The position numbers were made by a program, and so were the translations under genes. The notes under the pieces are model-generated. The model made no database searches. It had not been told where the DNA came from and saw only the letters and a program-made list of their open reading frames with translations. From contig NZ_BIMF01000005.1 in the NCBI RefSeq assembly GCF_004000945.1, positions 289,560 to 353,559 of the forward strand: a stretch of 64,000 bases of DNA, given 5' to 3'. Position 1 is the first letter of the stretch. Every line of letters starts with the position of its first letter. The DNA is from Paenibacillus lautus NBRC 15380. GTDB lineage: Bacteria; Bacillota; Bacilli; Paenibacillales; Paenibacillaceae. Positions 1 through 9,997 of this stretch are shown here, one piece after another.

Positions 1-2185
1 CCGGCTTGTTCAGCTTTTCGCCGATGCGCACGACTTTGGAAATTGCGGTTTTGATCTCTTCGGGACTGCCTACCAAGCCTTTGTCCACCAAATGCATATA
101 CATCGTCAACGGCTGAATCTCCAAAACATCGTAGAAGTCCGCAATCTCTTCGGCTTCCTCCTCCGTTTTGTTCAGCACCGTTTCGAAGAACTCCCCTTTT
201 TCGCAGCCGGAAAGCACCAGTAACCCATCTCGCATCTCTTGAAGCTTGGATTTAGGAATACACGGCACTCGCTTGAAATATTCGGTATGCGACATGGAGA
301 TCAGCTTGTACAGGTTTTTCTTGCCCGTCATATTCAAAGCATAAATACCGCAGTGGAAAGGACGGGTATTGGACAAATCCGTACCGACGTAATCATTGAG
401 GCGGTCCAGCATTTTGACGCCTTTGGTTTTGTCCACATCGCTAAGGAGCCCGTTCAGGATTCCAGCCAGCGCTATCGTATCGTCAATCGCGCGGTGATGA
501 CTTTCGAGCAGTACCTTATACTTATCTGCCAATGTGTTAAGACGATGATTCTTAAGGCCCGGATGCACCAGACGTGCCAGCTCCAGCGTATCCAGATAGG
601 GATTGTCAAGCGTGTCCATGCCGGCATTCTTGAGTGCTGCCTGAATGAACCCCATGTCAAATCGAGCGTTGTGAGCCACAAGCACGGCATCCCCGACGAA
701 TTCAACAAACTCTTTCAATACCGGCTCCAGTTCAGGAGCATCCTTTACCATATCGTCATTGATGTTCGTCAATTGCTGAATATGGTACGGGATTCTCTCG
801 TGTGGATTAACGAAGGTAGCGTATCGATCAATCTCTTTGCCATCGTTCATCTTCACGGCAGCAAGCTCGATGATTTTGTTCGCGGTGATGGACAAACCTG
901 TTGTCTCAATATCAAATACAACATAAGTCGCACTGCTGAGCTCGATCGGCTGCGCTTGCTCCACAATGTTGACGGCATCATTCACGACGTTGGCCTCAAC
1001 ACCGTACATCATTTTAATGCCATGCTTCTTGGCGTTCTTTGCTGCATCAGGATAACACTGTACGCCACCATGATCACTTACGGCGATCGCTTTATGTCCC
1101 CAGCTCGCTGCTGTTTTGATATAACGGTCAATCGGTGTGACCGCGTCCATCGTGCTCATCGTTGTGTGCAGGTGGAATTCAACCCGCTTCTCGGCGGCAT
1201 TATCCTTGCGCGAAGGCGGCGACGGTACCTCATTGAGGTCGGACGGGATCATCACCAGCTCCGGCACCTGCATAAACCGGTCATATTCTACGCGTCCGCG
1301 CGCCTTCACCCATTTGCCGTTCTCAAGAAGGCTCAGGACCTTCAAGTCGTCCTTCGTCTTGCCAAACATTTTCATTTGCAAGGAATCGCTGAAATCCGTC
1401 AAATAGAATGTGAATAACGTACTTCCGTTACGAAGCTCCTTACGATCCAATCCGAAGATGGTCCCCTGAATCGTAATTTTCTTCTCTTCGTCTTGGATCT
1501 CCTGGAGCGGAACCGGCTGATCCTTGATATCATACCCAACCTGCAGCCGAACAGCGCCCTCTTCCTCATCCTCGGCATCCAGCTCAGCTTCCATGCTGCT
1601 CATGATCTGCTCGATGACCTCTCGCTCTTCTTCTCGCTTCCTCTGCTCGAACTCCTCATAAGCCGCCTGGCCATTATCGCCGACCTGCATTTTCACGCGC
1701 AGCGTCAGATCAAAATACTGCCCGAAAAAGCGGGTAATGGCGGAATCGATCTGTTTCTTACGGGCAAGCTCCAGCGACATGCCATCCGACATGGAGAGAA
1801 GGACTTGCCCATCTTCCACCTCGTATTTAGCCCTTGTCATCCATCCATTAACCGAAGGGATCTCCCGATGTGCCCACTCTAGAAACAAGCCCCAGTATTC
1901 TTGCACGATATCTGCTTCGGGAACGCCGCTTCCATATCGGAACACAAATTTAATCTTCGCAATATGCCCCATCTTCTCCTGAATTCTCAGACAAAATGTG
2001 CGATAGACCTCAGCTGGAACCAAGGTCTCCTTCAGGACGGTTATTCTCCAGTCCTTACTGGCCTTGCTAGTCTCTACCTGCTCAATCACGCCGTCCAAAA
2101 AATAGGGTTCCACCAGATTGGCCGGAACTTCTCCCTGCTTGATCAGCAGTTCAAATCGCTTCCTTTTATCTTCTGTTGTGCCCAT
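1..2185 (-). CDS. polC: DNA polymerase III alpha subunit, PolC type (C-terminal half outside window)
   Basis: Replicative polymerase of low-GC Gram-positives, which carries its own 3'-5' proofreading exonuclease. I translated the minus strand: the frame is open from ATG 2185 to the window edge, 728 codons, about half of the roughly 1,430 residues usual for PolC. After an N-terminal region and an OB-like section, a PHP motif (EFHLHTTMST) lies near residue 336 and the exonuclease motif VFDIETTGLS near residue 422, inserted in the PHP domain as in PolC and not in DnaE. The start has a strong ribosome site (AGGGGGAGG, 5 bases upstream). The polymerase palm is beyond the left edge. It is the last gene seen in the uppS-cdsA-dxr-rseP-proS-polC run. 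Plus-strand frames over this gene are shadows. Confidence 0.96.
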   Translation of the reverse strand, partial: MGTTEDKRKRFELLIKQGEVPANLVEPYFLDGVIEQVETSKASKDWRITVLKETLVPAEVYRTFCLRIQEKMGHIAKIKFVFRYGSGVPEADIVQEYWGLFLEWAHREIPSVNGWMTRAKYEVEDGQVLLSMSDGMSLELARKKQIDSAITRFFGQYFDLTLRVKMQVGDNGQAAYEEFEQRKREEEREVIEQIMSSMEAELDAEDEEEGAVRLQVGYDIKDQPVPLQEIQDEEKKITIQGTIFGLDRKELRNGSTLFTFYLTDFSDSLQMKMFGKTKDDLKVLSLLENGKWVKARGRVEYDRFMQVPELVMIPSDLNEVPSPPSRKDNAAEKRVEFHLHTTMSTMDAVTPIDRYIKTAASWGHKAIAVSDHGGVQCYPDAAKNAKKHGIKMMYGVEANVVNDAVNIVEQAQPIELSSATYVVFDIETTGLSITANKIIELAAVKMNDGKEIDRYATFVNPHERIPYHIQQLTNINDDMVKDAPELEPVLKEFVEFVGDAVLVAHNARFDMGFIQAALKNAGMDTLDNPYLDTLELARLVHPGLKNHRLNTLADKYKVLLESHHRAIDDTIALAGILNGLLSDVDKTKGVKMLDRLNDYVGTDLSNTRPFHCGIYALNMTGKKNLYKLISMSHTEYFKRVPCIPKSKLQEMRDGLLVLSGCEKGEFFETVLNKTEEEAEEIADFYDVLEIQPLTMYMHLVDKGLVGSPEEIKTAISKVVRIGEKLNKP

Positions 2186-2515
2186 GGTTCCCTCCCCCTG
2201 CAATGCATAAAGCTATAAGAAAAACTTCTAACTTCTAACTTCTATCGACGTACTTCCAAAAAAGACAAACCGCGTTTAGTGGAAGTTTTTCTTGCGAGAA
2301 TCGAAATCGTTCCGCTTCGCTGAAAACTTATAAATTCTATACTCTTAAATAAATAGAATAAAGCCTCCGCCGGCAGCACCCATTCGTCCTGCCCCAAAAA
2401 GAAGAGCGTCCGCCATACTGCCATCCGGAAGCTTCCTCCAGATGATGAATTCCGGTTCTGGACGAAGGACTCCTCCCCTCGCCCAAACTTGCCGGAAATT
2501 CATAATATCGATTTA
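2186..2515. other. polC-proS intergenic region with direct and inverted repeats
   Basis: About 330 bases with no convincing gene. On the plus strand three tandem copies of AACTTCT stand at about 2225-2245. ATTCTAT and ATAGAAT face each other at about 2335-2360, and ACTTCCA faces TGGAAGT at about 2251-2288. Near the proS end, CCGG/AATT blocks face each other around 2450-2508 with one bulged base. A 60-codon minus-strand frame (2424-2242) has a fair ribosome site (GGAGG, 10 bases before ATG) but no recognisable domain, and may be chance coding in a dispersed repeat. No clear terminator T-run was seen after proS. Confidence 0.4.
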
Positions 2516-3973
2516 CTAGTACGCTCTCGCGAACAGCACCGTATGTTTTGCATCTTCACCGCATACGAGGCACTTGGTTTTCTTCTCGGCCGGTTCAAAC
2601 GGAATGTTTCTGCTCGTAGCGCCGGTTTCTTGCTTGACGGTATCTTCGCAAGCTTCCGAACCGCACCATCCTGCCAAAGTAAACCCGCGTTTTTCCTCCA
2701 TGCTTTCCTTCATTTCATCCAGCGTTTCCACCGAATAGAAATGATCCTCACGGAACTGCTTCGCGCGCTCGAACATTTCCTGGTGCACCTGCTCCAGCAT
2801 ATTCTGTACTTCCTGGGTCAGATTGGCTTGCTCTACGATTTTCTTCTCGCCTGTAATGCGGGAGACAAGCACGCACACGCCATTCTCCATGTCGCGCGGA
2901 CCAATCTCCAGACGCACCGGAACTCCGCGCATTTCATACTCATTGAATTTCCAGCCTGGACGCACATCCGGATTGTCGTCAACGCGTACGCGGATGCCTG
3001 CGGATTTCAGTTCACGGAACAGCTCATCCGTACGACCCACAACCGCGTCTCTCGTCTTCGGTGGACCGATTGGAATCATAATCACTTGCGTCGGTGCGAC
3101 TTTAGGAGGCAGCACCAATCCGCGGTCATCCCCGTGGACCATAATCAAGGAACCAATGAGGCGCGTGCTGACGCCCCAGGATGTCGTATGAGCGTATTCC
3201 AGCGTATTTTCACGGTTCAAATATTGAATATCGAAAGCTTGCGAGAAGTTGGTCCCCATATAATGCGAAGTACCTGCCTGTACAGCTCGTCCGTCTTTCA
3301 TCATCGCTTCGATCGAGAACGTATCCACGGCGCCCGCGAATTTCTCCGAAGGTGTCTTCTGCCCTTTGATTACCGGAATCGCGAGATAGTCCTCCACGAA
3401 CTGCTGATAGATATCCAGCATTTGCATGGTTTCCCCTCTAGCCTCAACTTCCGTTTCATGAGCGGTGTGGCCTTCTTGCCATAAAAACTCGCTCGTGCGA
3501 AGGAACGGCAGCGTGCGTTTCTCCCAGCGGACCACGTTGGCCCACTGGTTGATCAGCACAGGGAGATCACGATAGGATTGGATCCATTTGGAATACATGT
3601 GCCCGAACATCGTTTCAGAAGTCGGTCGGATCGCCAGACGTTCTTCCAGCTTCTCTCCAGCCGCTTCCGTTACCCATGGCAGCTCGGGATTAAATCCTTC
3701 GACATGCTCCTTCTCCTTCTGGAAAAAGCTCTCGGGAATGAAGAGCGGGAAATACGCATTCCGATGGCCCGTCGCCTTAAAGCGCCGATCCAACTCTTCC
3801 TGGATATGCTCCCAAATTTCATAACCGTCCGGTTTGAAGACGATGCAGCCTCTGACTGGAGAATAATCCATCAGGTCCGCTTTTTTGATGACATCGATAT
3901 ACCAGCGCGAGAAATCTTCCGCTTGCGGCGTAATCTCCGTCACGAATTGTTTATCCTTCGATTCCTTAGACAT
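2516..3973 (-). CDS. proS: Prolyl-tRNA synthetase, short archaeal/eukaryote-like (type 3) form
   Basis: Charges tRNA-Pro with proline in the cytoplasm. The 485-residue protein has class II synthetase motifs (RPTSETMFGHMYSKWIQSYR, then RWEKRTLPFLRTSEFLWQEG) and the type 3 C-terminal zinc-like region with paired cysteines (CGSEAC; CLVCG) ending in tyrosine. It lacks the roughly 180-residue editing insertion of the bacterial-type ProRS of B. subtilis (about 565 residues). Start chosen at ATG 3973 (MSKESKDKQF), with GGGAGG 12 bases upstream, a little far. An upstream TTG at 4012 would add 13 residues and is less likely. It lies between rseP and polC, the usual proS position, behind its own extended -10 promoter. 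Confidence 0.95.
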   Translation of the reverse strand: MSKESKDKQFVTEITPQAEDFSRWYIDVIKKADLMDYSPVRGCIVFKPDGYEIWEHIQEELDRRFKATGHRNAYFPLFIPESFFQKEKEHVEGFNPELPWVTEAAGEKLEERLAIRPTSETMFGHMYSKWIQSYRDLPVLINQWANVVRWEKRTLPFLRTSEFLWQEGHTAHETEVEARGETMQMLDIYQQFVEDYLAIPVIKGQKTPSEKFAGAVDTFSIEAMMKDGRAVQAGTSHYMGTNFSQAFDIQYLNRENTLEYAHTTSWGVSTRLIGSLIMVHGDDRGLVLPPKVAPTQVIMIPIGPPKTRDAVVGRTDELFRELKSAGIRVRVDDNPDVRPGWKFNEYEMRGVPVRLEIGPRDMENGVCVLVSRITGEKKIVEQANLTQEVQNMLEQVHQEMFERAKQFREDHFYSVETLDEMKESMEEKRGFTLAGWCGSEACEDTVKQETGATSRNIPFEPAEKKTKCLVCGEDAKHTVLFARAY

Positions 3974-4088
3974 ATAAATCGTGTGCCTCCCATTAATAAA
4001 ACGCATGGTCAAAGCCCCTGATTCAAGCGGCTTGACTGGCGTTATTGGCGATATGTGTGAACGAGCTGCGACTATGAAGCCCGCCCTT

Positions 4089-4096
4089 ATTATAGC
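4089..4096 (-). promoter_or_regulatory. Extended -10 promoter candidate for proS
   Basis: On the minus strand TG-C-TATAAT (TATAAT at 4094-4089) forms a consensus extended -10. No good -35 lies 16-18 bases upstream. It is downstream of the rseP terminator and about 115 bases before the proS ATG. No T-box specifier or antiterminator motif was recognised in the leader. Confidence 0.5.
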
Positions 4097-4141
4097 AACT
4101 CCATTTGCTAGATATCGTTATGCGTGAAACTCTGCTAACCA

Positions 4142-4190
4142 TAGAAAAGGTACGGCTTTCGTTGCGGCTGGCGCACCGAGCCGTACCTTA
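4142..4190 (-). terminator. Rho-independent terminator after rseP
   Basis: AAGGTACGGCT pairs with AGCCGTACCTT (4147-4157 with 4179-4189), an 11-bp stem. Read on the minus strand it is followed by TTTTCT. It starts a few bases after the rseP stop codon. Confidence 0.75.
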
Positions 4191-4194
4191 GGGT

Positions 4195-5469
4195 TTATCC
4201 GTTGATCAAACGCAAAATATCGTTATAGGTGACGGCAATCATTAACAGGAACAGCATCGCAAACCCGATAAAATGAACCATGCCTTCTCTGTTCGGGTCA
4301 ACTGGCTTGCCCCTTAAGGCTTCGATCCCTAAGAATACGAGCCGGCTTCCATCCAGTGCCGGTATCGGCAGCAGATTGAATATGCCCAGATATAAGCTTA
4401 GAATGGCTGCCCAATAGGTCAGCTGTTCGATACCCTGTTTGGCGATTTGTCCCGTTACTTCGAACGTCCGCACAGGACCGCCAAGATCATCCATGGAGAA
4501 CTTCTGAATCAACTGTCTGAAGCCCTGGAAGATAATATTCGTTGTATCTACCATCGCGGTCCCGGATCCGGCAATCGTCTCCCCAATCCCTGCGGATCGG
4601 GTCGGAAGCTCAGGAACAATCCCAACCTTGCCGCCTTCCTGGCCCTCCATCGTCCGCGGAGTTAAGGTCAGATCAAATGATTCCTCACCCCGGCGTACGG
4701 TCCATTCCATCGGCTTGTCCTTGGAAGCTGCAATCAATTCGATCATCTTCTGATAATCGGCACCAATGGCGGTTCCGTTAATGCTCTCGATGATGTCTCC
4801 CTCTTTCAGATCGGCTTCATCGGCAGGCATGCCTTTTGTAATCTCGCCAATCTGCACATAGGTTGGATTCTCAACCGGTATGCCGGCCATTTGAATGTGA
4901 AGGGCAAACAGCACGAAGGCCAGAATGAAGTTCATGACAGGACCGGCAAAAATCGCAAGCGCTCTTTGACCAACAGTTTTGCTGCCGAATTGGCGGTCTC
5001 TCGGTGCGATCTGCGTCTCGACACCTTTGGCTACCGTTAAGGCTTGCGGATGGATTTCAAATTGTTGGAATTCACCATCCACATCAAGTCTAACCGACAA
5101 ACGATCCACCATATCCATAAACTGGACTTCGCCGCGAATGACATTTTTACGGTTGTCGAGTTGATCCAGATAAATCTTTTTTACTTGATTCTCTGCATTC
5201 AATCGAACCGCAATCGTCTGACCGGGCTGAATCTCGACAAGTTCAGGATCTTCCCCGGCCATACGGGCATAACCGCCGAATGGAAGAAGACGAAGCGTAA
5301 ACTGCGTTTCATTGCGTTTATATGAGAACAGCTTTGGACCAAATCCAATCGCGAACTCGCGTACCAATATTCCGGCACGCCGGGCAAAATAATAGTGACC
5401 CCATTCGTGCACGGTAACGATCACAAAAAACATGAGCACCGTTAAAAAAACGACCCGAACCATTTCCAA
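4195..5469 (-). CDS. rseP: Site-2 intramembrane metalloprotease RseP/RasP
   Basis: Membrane zinc protease that cuts transmembrane helices of anti-sigma factors and signal-peptide remnants (RasP/YluC in B. subtilis, 422 residues; here 424). The zinc motif HEWGH is at residues 21-25 inside the first membrane segment, and a PDZ domain occupies the middle. A second membrane region carries the zinc-ligand motif LLPIPALDGSRLVF, with a C-terminal membrane helix. Start taken as TTG 5469, because GGGGGA lies about 9 bases upstream. ATG 5463, two codons on, is about 15 bases from that site. It follows dxr and ends in its own terminator. Confidence 0.95.
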   Translation of the reverse strand: MEMVRVVFLTVLMFFVIVTVHEWGHYYFARRAGILVREFAIGFGPKLFSYKRNETQFTLRLLPFGGYARMAGEDPELVEIQPGQTIAVRLNAENQVKKIYLDQLDNRKNVIRGEVQFMDMVDRLSVRLDVDGEFQQFEIHPQALTVAKGVETQIAPRDRQFGSKTVGQRALAIFAGPVMNFILAFVLFALHIQMAGIPVENPTYVQIGEITKGMPADEADLKEGDIIESINGTAIGADYQKMIELIAASKDKPMEWTVRRGEESFDLTLTPRTMEGQEGGKVGIVPELPTRSAGIGETIAGSGTAMVDTTNIIFQGFRQLIQKFSMDDLGGPVRTFEVTGQIAKQGIEQLTYWAAILSLYLGIFNLLPIPALDGSRLVFLGIEALRGKPVDPNREGMVHFIGFAMLFLLMIAVTYNDILRLING

Positions 5470-5516
5470 TTATTTACATCCCCCTTTTCCTCTGAGAACG
5501 CAGTATGTCCCTATAG

Positions 5517-5544
5517 ATTATCATTATTCTCCTGTCGTCCACAA
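5517..5544 (-). promoter_or_regulatory. Possible promoter for rseP
   Basis: TTGTGG (5544-5539), 16-base spacer and GATAAT (5522-5517) on the minus strand, about 50 bases before the rseP start. The -35 is weak, so this may be only a secondary start inside the longer operon. Confidence 0.3.
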
Positions 5545-5600
5545 GAGAATCACAAGCTGTCCGCTTTTTTTCAAGGGAGATTTCAAAAACACTTCAAATC

Positions 5601-6740
5601 CTATAGTCGGGAAGCTAATTCACGTGCGATTCGATCATTCTCTTCAATCGTCTCCAGTGCCGGTTCCGGCGCAACACGATGGCTTTGCAGCACTTCCTCA
5701 ATGATCTCTTCGATTCGCAGAAAAGAGATTTCGCCGCGGAGAAACCGGGCGACCGCAATTTCATTGGCAGCGTTGAATACCGTTGGCGCTGTCCCACCCA
5801 TTTTACCACATTCATAAGCAAGCCTTAAACAAGGAAAACGTTCAAGATCCATCTCCCGGAAATGCAGCTTGCCCGCTTCTGCCAAAGATAGCCTTGGCGC
5901 AGGCGAAGACCACCGCTCCGGATAAGTCAGCGCATATTGAATCGGAACCCGCATATCCGGGTTGCCGAGCTGGGCAATGATACTCGAATCACGGAATTCC
6001 ACAAAAGAGTGAATGATGCTTTCCGGGTGCAGAAGCACAGAAATGTTGTCATAAGGAATTCCATACAGCCAATGGGCCTCGATCACCTCAAGCCCTTTAT
6101 TGACCATGGTGGCCGAATCAATCGTGATTTTGGCACCCATGGACCAGTTTGGATGTTTAAGCGCATCCTCCACCGTAACGTTGACCAGCTGCTCCCGGGT
6201 GTAATCCCGGAATGAGCCTCCGGAAGCCGTCAACGTGATCCGTTCAATATCTTCATGCCGCTCTCCGTTCAGGCATTGGAATATGGCGGAATGCTCGCTA
6301 TCGATCGGCAAGAGTTTTACCCCTTTTGCAGCCGCTCGAGCCGTAACCAGGTGACCTGCGGTTACCAACGTTTCCTTATTGGCAAGCCCGATTGTCTTCC
6401 CCTCATCGATCGCTGCAAGCGTAGAGGACAGGCCCAAACTTCCAACGACCGCTGTAACCACCATTTCCGCATCTGTCGCTGCCGCAATCTCGATCAAGCC
6501 TTCATGACCATGGAACACTTCGGTTCCGGCAGGAAGATCATGCCTTATGCTGTCAGCAAGCTCTTTTGTGGCAACGGACACTTTACGCGGAGAAAACTCC
6601 TTGACCTGCTGAAGCAGCACTTCCTTATTACTCCCTGCAGCAAGGCCCTCAATCTGAAAATGTTCCCGGTGTTTCCTCACGACATCCAAGGTCTGGGTAC
6701 CTATGGAGCCAGTGGAGCCGAGTACGCTGATCTTCTTCAT
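5601..6740 (-). CDS. dxr: 1-deoxy-D-xylulose 5-phosphate reductoisomerase
   Basis: Second step of the non-mevalonate isoprenoid pathway: DXP to 2-C-methyl-D-erythritol 4-phosphate with NADPH. The 379-residue protein starts with the nucleotide-binding motif [17 protein letters not shown]. It has the metal/substrate motif [14 protein letters not shown] and the flexible-loop signature GASFRD-like ([14 protein letters not shown]), then [23 protein letters not shown]. Start set at ATG 6740 (GGAAAG about 7 bases upstream); frame continues upstream to 6809 without homologous residues. It sits between cdsA and rseP as in Bacillus. Confidence 0.96.
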   Translation of the reverse strand: MKKISVLGSTGSIGTQTLDVVRKHREHFQIEGLAAGSNKEVLLQQVKEFSPRKVSVATKELADSIRHDLPAGTEVFHGHEGLIEIAAATDAEMVVTAVVGSLGLSSTLAAIDEGKTIGLANKETLVTAGHLVTARAAAKGVKLLPIDSEHSAIFQCLNGERHEDIERITLTASGGSFRDYTREQLVNVTVEDALKHPNWSMGAKITIDSATMVNKGLEVIEAHWLYGIPYDNISVLLHPESIIHSFVEFRDSSIIAQLGNPDMRVPIQYALTYPERWSSPAPRLSLAEAGKLHFREMDLERFPCLRLAYECGKMGGTAPTVFNAANEIAVARFLRGEISFLRIEEIIEEVLQSHRVAPEPALETIEENDRIARELASRL

Positions 6741-6757
6741 GCACATCTTTCCTTTCA

Positions 6758-7558
6758 TCAGTAAGGCAGGAGACTCAATATATGTACAAACGGAAATACG
6801 ACGATCCAACTGTCACATCGATCCAGTATCCCTCCATGGCCCGGCAGCAGTTTGCCCGAATCCTTGATGTCATACACCCGTTTATAAGCGGATTGCACCA
6901 AATCGCCGAGTTGACCGATAACAGCGCAGGAAAGTCCGATCAGAATCGCTTGTCCAGCCGTCAGGAATCCATCTGAGAAGAATGAAAAGAGCAGTGATGT
7001 GAACACGGCAATGACCACACCGCCGAGCGCCCCCTCAACCGTTTTGTTCGGGCTTATGGAAGGCCATAATTTATGGCGCCCCATGGCGCGTCCGACAAAA
7101 TACGCTCCCGCATCACTTGCCCAGATCGAGGCCAGAAGCAGAAAAGTCCAGAATACGCCATGGCCGTCAGGAGCATGTCGTGATTCGGCGATAAAGGAAA
7201 ATCCGATTCCGATATACACCGATGCCAAAAACAATAAAGAAACCCGTTTGATATCAATTACATTCTTCGTCGTCACGGTCGCCAGCAAAAATAAAAGCAG
7301 CAGGAGCCAAAGCACATGTTCCCACGGGATCTGAATATTCAAATGAAGCGGACCCCATGGAAATACAAGCAACAGCACCCCCGCATACCCAATCCAAGCC
7401 GTTCCCCCGAATGGTGCCGTATTGGTCATGCGCACAAACTCATAATAACCGATTAGCGCCATCGCCAGAATAAGAAGATGGTACCACAGACCGCCTATGA
7501 AACATAATCCTAAAAAGACCGCTCCCGCTATAATTCCGGTAATCAATCGCTGTTTCAA
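6758..7558 (-). CDS. cdsA: Phosphatidate cytidylyltransferase (CDP-diglyceride synthase)
   Basis: Makes CDP-diacylglycerol from phosphatidic acid and CTP in the cell membrane, the branch point of phospholipid synthesis. The C-terminal family signature is complete: [20 protein letters not shown] followed by GILDRCD. Several hydrophobic membrane segments precede it. TTG 7558 is preferred (GGAGG 10 bases upstream), giving 266 residues against 269 in B. subtilis. The 41 codons upstream overlap the end of uppS in another frame. It follows uppS by 20 bases, so the two are probably co-expressed. Confidence 0.94.
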   Translation of the reverse strand: MKQRLITGIIAGAVFLGLCFIGGLWYHLLILAMALIGYYEFVRMTNTAPFGGTAWIGYAGVLLLVFPWGPLHLNIQIPWEHVLWLLLLLFLLATVTTKNVIDIKRVSLLFLASVYIGIGFSFIAESRHAPDGHGVFWTFLLLASIWASDAGAYFVGRAMGRHKLWPSISPNKTVEGALGGVVIAVFTSLLFSFFSDGFLTAGQAILIGLSCAVIGQLGDLVQSAYKRVYDIKDSGKLLPGHGGILDRCDSWIVVFPFVHILSLLPY

Positions 7559-7578
7559 AACGTTCCATCCTCCATCGG

Positions 7579-8346
7579 CTACGAAAGTCCACCGTAGCGC
7601 CTTGTTCTTTGTTGATAATCGGCTACGGCCTCCACCAAATGCTCTTTGGTAAATTCCGGCCAATAGGCATCCGTAAACCATAGCTCACTATACGCGAGCT
7701 GCCACAGCATAAAATTACTCAGCCGCAGCTCGCCGCTTGTGCGGATCAGTAAATCCGGATCCGGCAATTCGCCTGTGAGGAGCCGCTGGCCAATCAGTTC
7801 CTCTGTAATATCCTCAGGACGAAGAATCCCGTCGCGCACTTCTCGTCCGAGCGCCTTGACACTTTCGGTGATCTCTTTCCGGCTGCCGTAATTGAGCGCA
7901 AAGTTAAGCACAAGCCCGTCATTGCCGGCTGTCTTCGCAACTGCTTCTTCCATCGCAGACACGGTATGGGACGGAAGGTCTTCCGGATGCCCCATCATGC
8001 GGACCTGGACATTTTTCTCGATCAGCTCCTCCAGCTCAATGGCCAGGAACTCTTGCGGAAGCTTCATCAGAAAATCGACCTCATCCTTCGGACGCGTCCA
8101 ATTTTCTGTCGAAAAAGCATACATCGTCAATATTTTGATTCCCAAATCATCGGCGGCAATGGCCGCTCTTTTGACAGCCTTCATGCCATTCTGATGGCCA
8201 ACGATTCGCGGCATACCGCGCCGTTTCGCCCAGCGTCCATTACCATCCATGATGATGGCGACATGATGTGGGATGTTGTCCGGAGAGAGCTGATGCGTCT
8301 GCTGACTGTCCTCCTGATTCAACCACGATCGAACCCGTTTGATCAT
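7579..8346 (-). CDS. uppS: Undecaprenyl diphosphate synthase (cis-prenyltransferase)
   Basis: Extends farnesyl diphosphate with isopentenyl units to the C55 lipid carrier used for peptidoglycan and wall polymers. The 255-residue protein carries the IMDGNGRWAKRR substrate motif, MYAFSTENWTRP, and the C-terminal dimer/active-site motif DLLIRTSGELRLSNFMLWQ followed by YSELWFTDAYWPEF. ATG 8346 has GGAGG 7 bases upstream. The open frame runs to 8577 but those codons cross the frr terminator and show no similarity. Upstream room after the frr terminator is only about 25 bases. Confidence 0.97.
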   Translation of the reverse strand: MIKRVRSWLNQEDSQQTHQLSPDNIPHHVAIIMDGNGRWAKRRGMPRIVGHQNGMKAVKRAAIAADDLGIKILTMYAFSTENWTRPKDEVDFLMKLPQEFLAIELEELIEKNVQVRMMGHPEDLPSHTVSAMEEAVAKTAGNDGLVLNFALNYGSRKEITESVKALGREVRDGILRPEDITEELIGQRLLTGELPDPDLLIRTSGELRLSNFMLWQLAYSELWFTDAYWPEFTKEHLVEAVADYQQRTRRYGGLS

Positions 8347-8371
8347 TCCATTTCCTCCAGGCATCTTTCTG

Positions 8372-8420
8372 CAAAAAAAGAGACAAACCCCACCATTGAC
8401 AGGAGGGGCCACAAGTCTCT
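8372..8420 (-). terminator. Terminator between frr and uppS, overlapping the frr stop codon
   Basis: AGAGAC (8420-8415) with an inner CCCC pairs with GGGG and GTCTCT (8384-8379), followed on the minus strand by a run of seven Ts. The stem begins at the last base of the frr stop codon. Since uppS begins about 25 bases after it, some read-through or a promoter inside frr is needed for uppS. Confidence 0.75.
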
Positions 8421-8973
8421 TATACTTCCATAATCTCTTTTTCTTTAGCAACGAGGACTTTGTCGACTTCTGCGATAAATTTATCCGTCGCTTTTTGGAT
8501 ATCTTCCTGATGTCTCCGGGACTCGTCCTCGGAAATATCTGTTTTCTCCAATTTTTTGATGTCGTCGTTGGCATCACGGCGAATGTTGCGGATGGCCACT
8601 TTCGCTTCCTCGCCGAATTTCTTCGTCATTTTCACCAGTTCGGTTCTGCGTTCTTCCGTCAGTGCAGGTACGACGAGACGAATTTGATTACCATCATTCG
8701 CCGGCGTCAAACCGACATCCGATTTCATGATCGCTTTCTCGATATCGGCCAAGGACGACTTGTCCCAAGGCTGGATCATGAGCGTTCTGGAATCCGGCGT
8801 GCTGATGTTAGCCAGCTGATTCAGCGGGGTTGGCGCCCCGTAGTATTCAACCGTGATCCGGTCGAGTAGCGCTGGCGCTGCCCGTCCTGCGCGCAGCGTT
8901 GCCAGGTCACGTTTCAAAGACAGGATCGCTTTTTCCATGCGTTCTTCTGCATTCTTTTTCACCGATTGCGGCA

Positions 8974-8974
<1 letters not shown>
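8420..8974 (-). CDS. frr: Ribosome recycling factor
   Basis: Releases ribosomes from mRNA after termination together with EF-G. Length 184 residues, normal for the family (185). It has the typical helical RRF sequence: [20 protein letters not shown] and [20 protein letters not shown], with the C-terminal [15 protein letters not shown] helix. Its ATG shares one base with the pyrH stop (TAATG), so the two are translationally coupled. A terminator starts at its stop codon. Confidence 0.98.
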
Positions 8975-9909
<935 letters not shown>

Positions 9910-9935
9910 TTATCTCTCTTATGCCTTATATCTCT

Positions 9936-9963
9936 TAAAAAAGAAGGAACACAGGTGTGTTCC
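9936..9963 (-). terminator. Rho-independent terminator after tsf
   Basis: GGAACAC-ACCT-GTGTTCC (9946-9963), followed on the minus strand by TTCTTTTTT. It lies about 35 bases after the tsf stop codon. Confidence 0.85.
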
Positions 9964-9997
9964 ACTCTTTTCTATAACTTATATTAGCCCATTCGGC

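Noticed and set aside
239..1417. Long plus-strand open frame of 392 codons
   Set aside because: It lies opposite polC, whose minus-strand frame has clear PHP and exonuclease motifs; the plus-strand translation has no family features.
3974..4140. T-box leader for proS
   Set aside because: No T-box sequence or antiterminator hairpin is visible, and the leader is only about 115 bases.
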